Both the position numbers and the translations under genes were made by a program. From the NCBI GenBank assembly GCA_023383705.1, contig JAHDYM010000002.1:38969-84395 (forward strand): a stretch of 45,427 bases of DNA. The letters run 5' to 3'. Below, piece after piece: positions 43,452 to 45,427 of this stretch. Each line of letters starts with the position of its first letter. Within the stretch, counting starts at the first letter, position 1. The DNA is from Gammaproteobacteria bacterium (lineage in GTDB: Bacteria; Pseudomonadota; Gammaproteobacteria; Steroidobacterales; GCA-2729495). The notes under the pieces are model-generated. The model was not told where the DNA came from and made no database searches. It worked only from the letters and a program-made list of their open reading frames with translations.

Positions 43452-44744
43452 ATGCGCAGAACTTCGTGGTTGCGGATCGTCTACATCCTGCTCAGCTACC
43501 TGCTCGTGCCGCTGCTGCTCGTCCACCTGTACTGGCGCAGCCTCAGTGCACCGGCTTACCGGCAGCGGATCGGCGAGCGCTTCGGATCCGGCCCGGTTCC
43601 CCGGCGCCGGCCATCGATCTGGGTGCATGCCGTGTCCGTCGGCGAGGTCCAGGCGGCTGCGCCACTGGTGCGGGCCCTGCTGAAACGCCATCCGGGCGTC
43701 CCGCTGGTCATCACCACCATGACGCCGACCGGCTCCGAGCGTGTCCGGCTGCTGTTCGGCGATACCGTGGTGCACAGCTATGTGCCCTACGATCTGGCTG
43801 CAGCAGTCCGGCGTTTCTTTGACCGGGTGCAACCCTCGCTGGCGATCATCATGGAAACGGAACTCTGGCCCAACCTCTACCATGAGTGTGGCCGGCGCCA
43901 GGTCCCGCTGGTGCTGGCCAGCGCACGCATCTCCCCGCGCTCACTCGCACGCTACCAGCGGCTGATGCCGCTGTTCCGGGACACGCTGGCCAACGGTATC
44001 GTGATCGCGGCACAGACACCGGCCGATGCCGAGCGGTTCCGTGCACTCGGGGCAAACCCCGCGCATACCCACGTTACCGGCAACATCAAGTTCGACTTCG
44101 AGTTGCCCGGCGATGTGGTGATGGCCGGACGTGCGCTGCGCAAGCTGCAGGCAGCTGACCGGCCGGTATGGGTAGCAGCCAGCACGCATGAGGGCGAGGA
44201 GGCAGTGCTGCTTGCGGCCCACGTGCTGGTCCGCAAGCAGCACCCGCAGGCGATGCTGTTGCTCGTGCCCCGCCATCCCGAGCGCTTTTCCGCAGTTGCG
44301 GGCCTGGTCGTGGATTGCGGGCTGGCTTGCGTCACGCGCAGCAGTGCGGCGGTCGCCGGTCCGCACGATGCGGTATTCCTTGGCGACACCATGGGCGAGT
44401 TGATGACCTTCTACGCGGCCGCCGATGTGGCTTTCGTCGGTGGCAGCCTGAGTGCCATCGGCGGGCATAACCTGCTCGAACCGGCTGCACTCGGTATCCC
44501 GGTGATCACCGGTCCGCACAACGAGAATGCGGCGGATATCTGTGCCTTGCTGGTTGCCCGCGGGGCGGCGAGCGTGGCGGGCGATGCGGCCGGCGTGGCC
44601 GCCGAGGTTTGCCGCCTGTTCGGTGATCCGGCGGAGCGTCAGAGGCGCGGTGCGGCCGGGCAGGCCGCACTCGCCGACAACAGCGGCGCGCTGCAGCGAC
44701 TGCTCAGGCTCGTCGAGCCGCTGGTTCCCGGCGACGGCAGCTGA
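43452..44744 (+). CDS. waaA: Kdo transferase WaaA
   Basis: Adds Kdo residues from CMP-Kdo to lipid IVA at the inner face of the cytoplasmic membrane. 430 residues: N-terminal anchor helix LRIVYILLSYLLVPLLLVHL, acceptor domain SIWVHAVSVGEVQAAAPLVR with the catalytic Glu, ETELWPNLYHECGRR, and C-terminal donor domain with LLVPRHPERF, FVGGSLSAIGGHNLLEPAAL and VITGPHNENAADI. GT30 family throughout. Whether it adds one, two or more Kdo units cannot be told. ATG 43452 starts the anchor. It converges on the TolC-family gene with 20 bases between stops. Confidence 0.94.
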   Translation: MRRTSWLRIVYILLSYLLVPLLLVHLYWRSLSAPAYRQRIGERFGSGPVPRRRPSIWVHAVSVGEVQAAAPLVRALLKRHPGVPLVITTMTPTGSERVRLLFGDTVVHSYVPYDLAAAVRRFFDRVQPSLAIIMETELWPNLYHECGRRQVPLVLASARISPRSLARYQRLMPLFRDTLANGIVIAAQTPADAERFRALGANPAHTHVTGNIKFDFELPGDVVMAGRALRKLQAADRPVWVAASTHEGEEAVLLAAHVLVRKQHPQAMLLLVPRHPERFSAVAGLVVDCGLACVTRSSAAVAGPHDAVFLGDTMGELMTFYAAADVAFVGGSLSAIGGHNLLEPAALGIPVITGPHNENAADICALLVARGAASVAGDAAGVAAEVCRLFGDPAERQRRGAAGQAALADNSGALQRLLRLVEPLVPGDGS

Positions 44745-44764
44745 AGCCCGAAACCGCTGCCCGA

Positions 44765-45427
44765 CTACCTGAGCAGCGTGTCGACCTGGGCAAGATCATC
44801 GACCGTCAGCGTGCCGGCCGCCTGCTTGAGGCGCAGCCCGTTGATCAGGTAGTCGTAACGGCTGCGCAGGTAAAGCGCCTCGGCAACATATGTCTTGCGT
44901 TTTGCATCCAGTACATCGACTGCGGTGCGGGTGCCCACTTCGTAGCCGGCCTCGCTGGCCTTGAGTGCCGTGCGACTGGACTCCAGCGCCTGTTTCAGTG
45001 CCGCGACCCGGGAAATATCCGAGATCACGCCGAGGTAGGCATCGCGCGTCTGCTGTTCCGTTTCGCGGGCGGTGCGCTCAAGCCGTTCCCGCGCCGCGCG
45101 ATGGCGGTAGACAGCCTGCTGTACCCGCGCCGAAGTCTGGCCACCGCTGAAGATCGGCAGCGTCAACTGCAGCGAGATGCTGTCGGTTTCCAGATCCGTA
45201 CCCGTCGGCGTACGGACAACGTCGCCGGGGCAGCTGCCATCGGGGAGGGTTGGGGTGTTACATGAACGTGAAAATCCCTCGTTATCGGTATCGTTGCGGG
45301 TCAGCACCAGGTCTGCCGTCGGATAATGCCCGGTCCGTGCCAGGCTCACATCGTCCTTGGCGATCTGGGTGCCGATCTGGCTCGAGATTACGCTGCGGTT
45401 CTGCTGCAGGGCGGTCTTTACCCAGGC
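44765..45427 (-). CDS. TolC-family outer-membrane efflux protein, 5'-truncated by the window edge
   Basis: C-terminal 220 residues of an outer-membrane channel, open to the window end (AWVKTALQQNRSVISSQIG is the first visible part). GTG at 45349 is not the true start because the frame continues upstream. The sequence has the amphipathic coiled-coil and beta elements of the second TolC repeat: DDVSLARTGHYPTADLVL, SISLQLTLPIFSGGQTSARV, YEVGTRTAVDVLDAKRKTYV and YDYLINGLRLKQAAGTLTVD. The pattern fits TolC itself as well as other efflux OMFs; placement after waaA is consistent with tolC in several gammaproteobacteria, but I keep the family name only. Confidence 0.88.
   Translation of the reverse strand, partial: AWVKTALQQNRSVISSQIGTQIAKDDVSLARTGHYPTADLVLTRNDTDNEGFSRSCNTPTLPDGSCPGDVVRTPTGTDLETDSISLQLTLPIFSGGQTSARVQQAVYRHRAARERLERTARETEQQTRDAYLGVISDISRVAALKQALESSRTALKASEAGYEVGTRTAVDVLDAKRKTYVAEALYLRSRYDYLINGLRLKQAAGTLTVDDLAQVDTLLR

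Overview
The window is a roughly 65% G+C chromosomal segment from a gammaproteobacterium. The evidence is the macromolecular synthesis operon rpsU-yqeY-dnaG-rpoD divergent from tsaD, the LPS genes hldE and waaA, a YcbL/GloC-type hydrolase, DegQ, a TolC-family protein and a split class II ribonucleotide reductase (nrdJa/nrdJb, as in Pseudomonas). I cannot fix the order with confidence. Almost all of it is housekeeping sequence. The only clearly accessory-looking piece is the left edge, where a more AT-rich glycosyltransferase gene opens with eight perfect copies of a heptanucleotide.

Layout, left to right. (1) 1-985: 5'-truncated GT4 glycosyltransferase containing the (CGAGTAC)8 tract. (2) 1019-2886, minus strand: nnrS and gloC, overlapping by ATGA. 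(3) 3047-6212, plus strand: gnd-zwf-pgl, the complete oxidative pentose phosphate branch, with every junction overlapping. (4) 6238-9672: an MFS carrier and a Tat-exported small subunit, divergent from a GMC flavoprotein with a predicted Fe-S motif, probably a periplasmic sugar or sugar-acid dehydrogenase without an adjacent cytochrome subunit. (5) 9707-13914: small membrane proteins, a Cys-rich mini-protein, a YihY/BrkB protein and a SulP anion transporter. (6) 13918-17995, minus strand: a DRG/Obg-like TGS GTPase, lon with a sigma-32-like promoter, and a coiled-coil membrane protein. (7) 18130-19873: a NodIJ-type ABC exporter. (8) 19848-22273, minus strand: a VOC protein coupled to an APC amino acid permease. 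(9) 22577-23221: a glycine-rich RRM protein, its terminator and a tRNA with anticodon CAU (probably Ile2). (10) 23318-26071: a three-gene unit of ICMT-like methyltransferase, small Kdo/RIO-like kinase and membrane-anchored FMN/3Fe-4S glutamate-synthase-like protein.

(11) 26105-30820, minus strand: rpsU-yqeY-dnaG-rpoD. All four genes start with non-ATG codons. There is a good sigma-70 promoter before rpsU, a terminator or attenuator after it, and a separate promoter in front of rpoD. (12) 30990-32923, plus strand: tsaD-folB-folK, facing a pteridine reductase. (13) 33792-38588: a MidA/NDUFAF7-type methyltransferase, facing the unit degQ - NDUFA9-like - cca. (14) 39031-41932: nrdJa-nrdJb behind a 442-base leader with a sigma-70 promoter, an NrdR box and an AT-rich palindrome. 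(15) 41983-44744: hldE and waaA, then the 3' part of a TolC-family gene leaving the window.

Themes: glucose oxidation on both sides of the inner membrane (sections 3-4), LPS and surface glycan synthesis (1, 15), envelope and cytoplasmic protein quality control (lon, degQ), and deoxynucleotide and folate supply. No CRISPR array, prophage, transposase or classical defence island was found. The parts most worth following up are the in-frame heptamer tract, the 23318-26071 cluster, the bacterial TGS GTPase, and the pair of genes whose mitochondrial relatives serve complex I.
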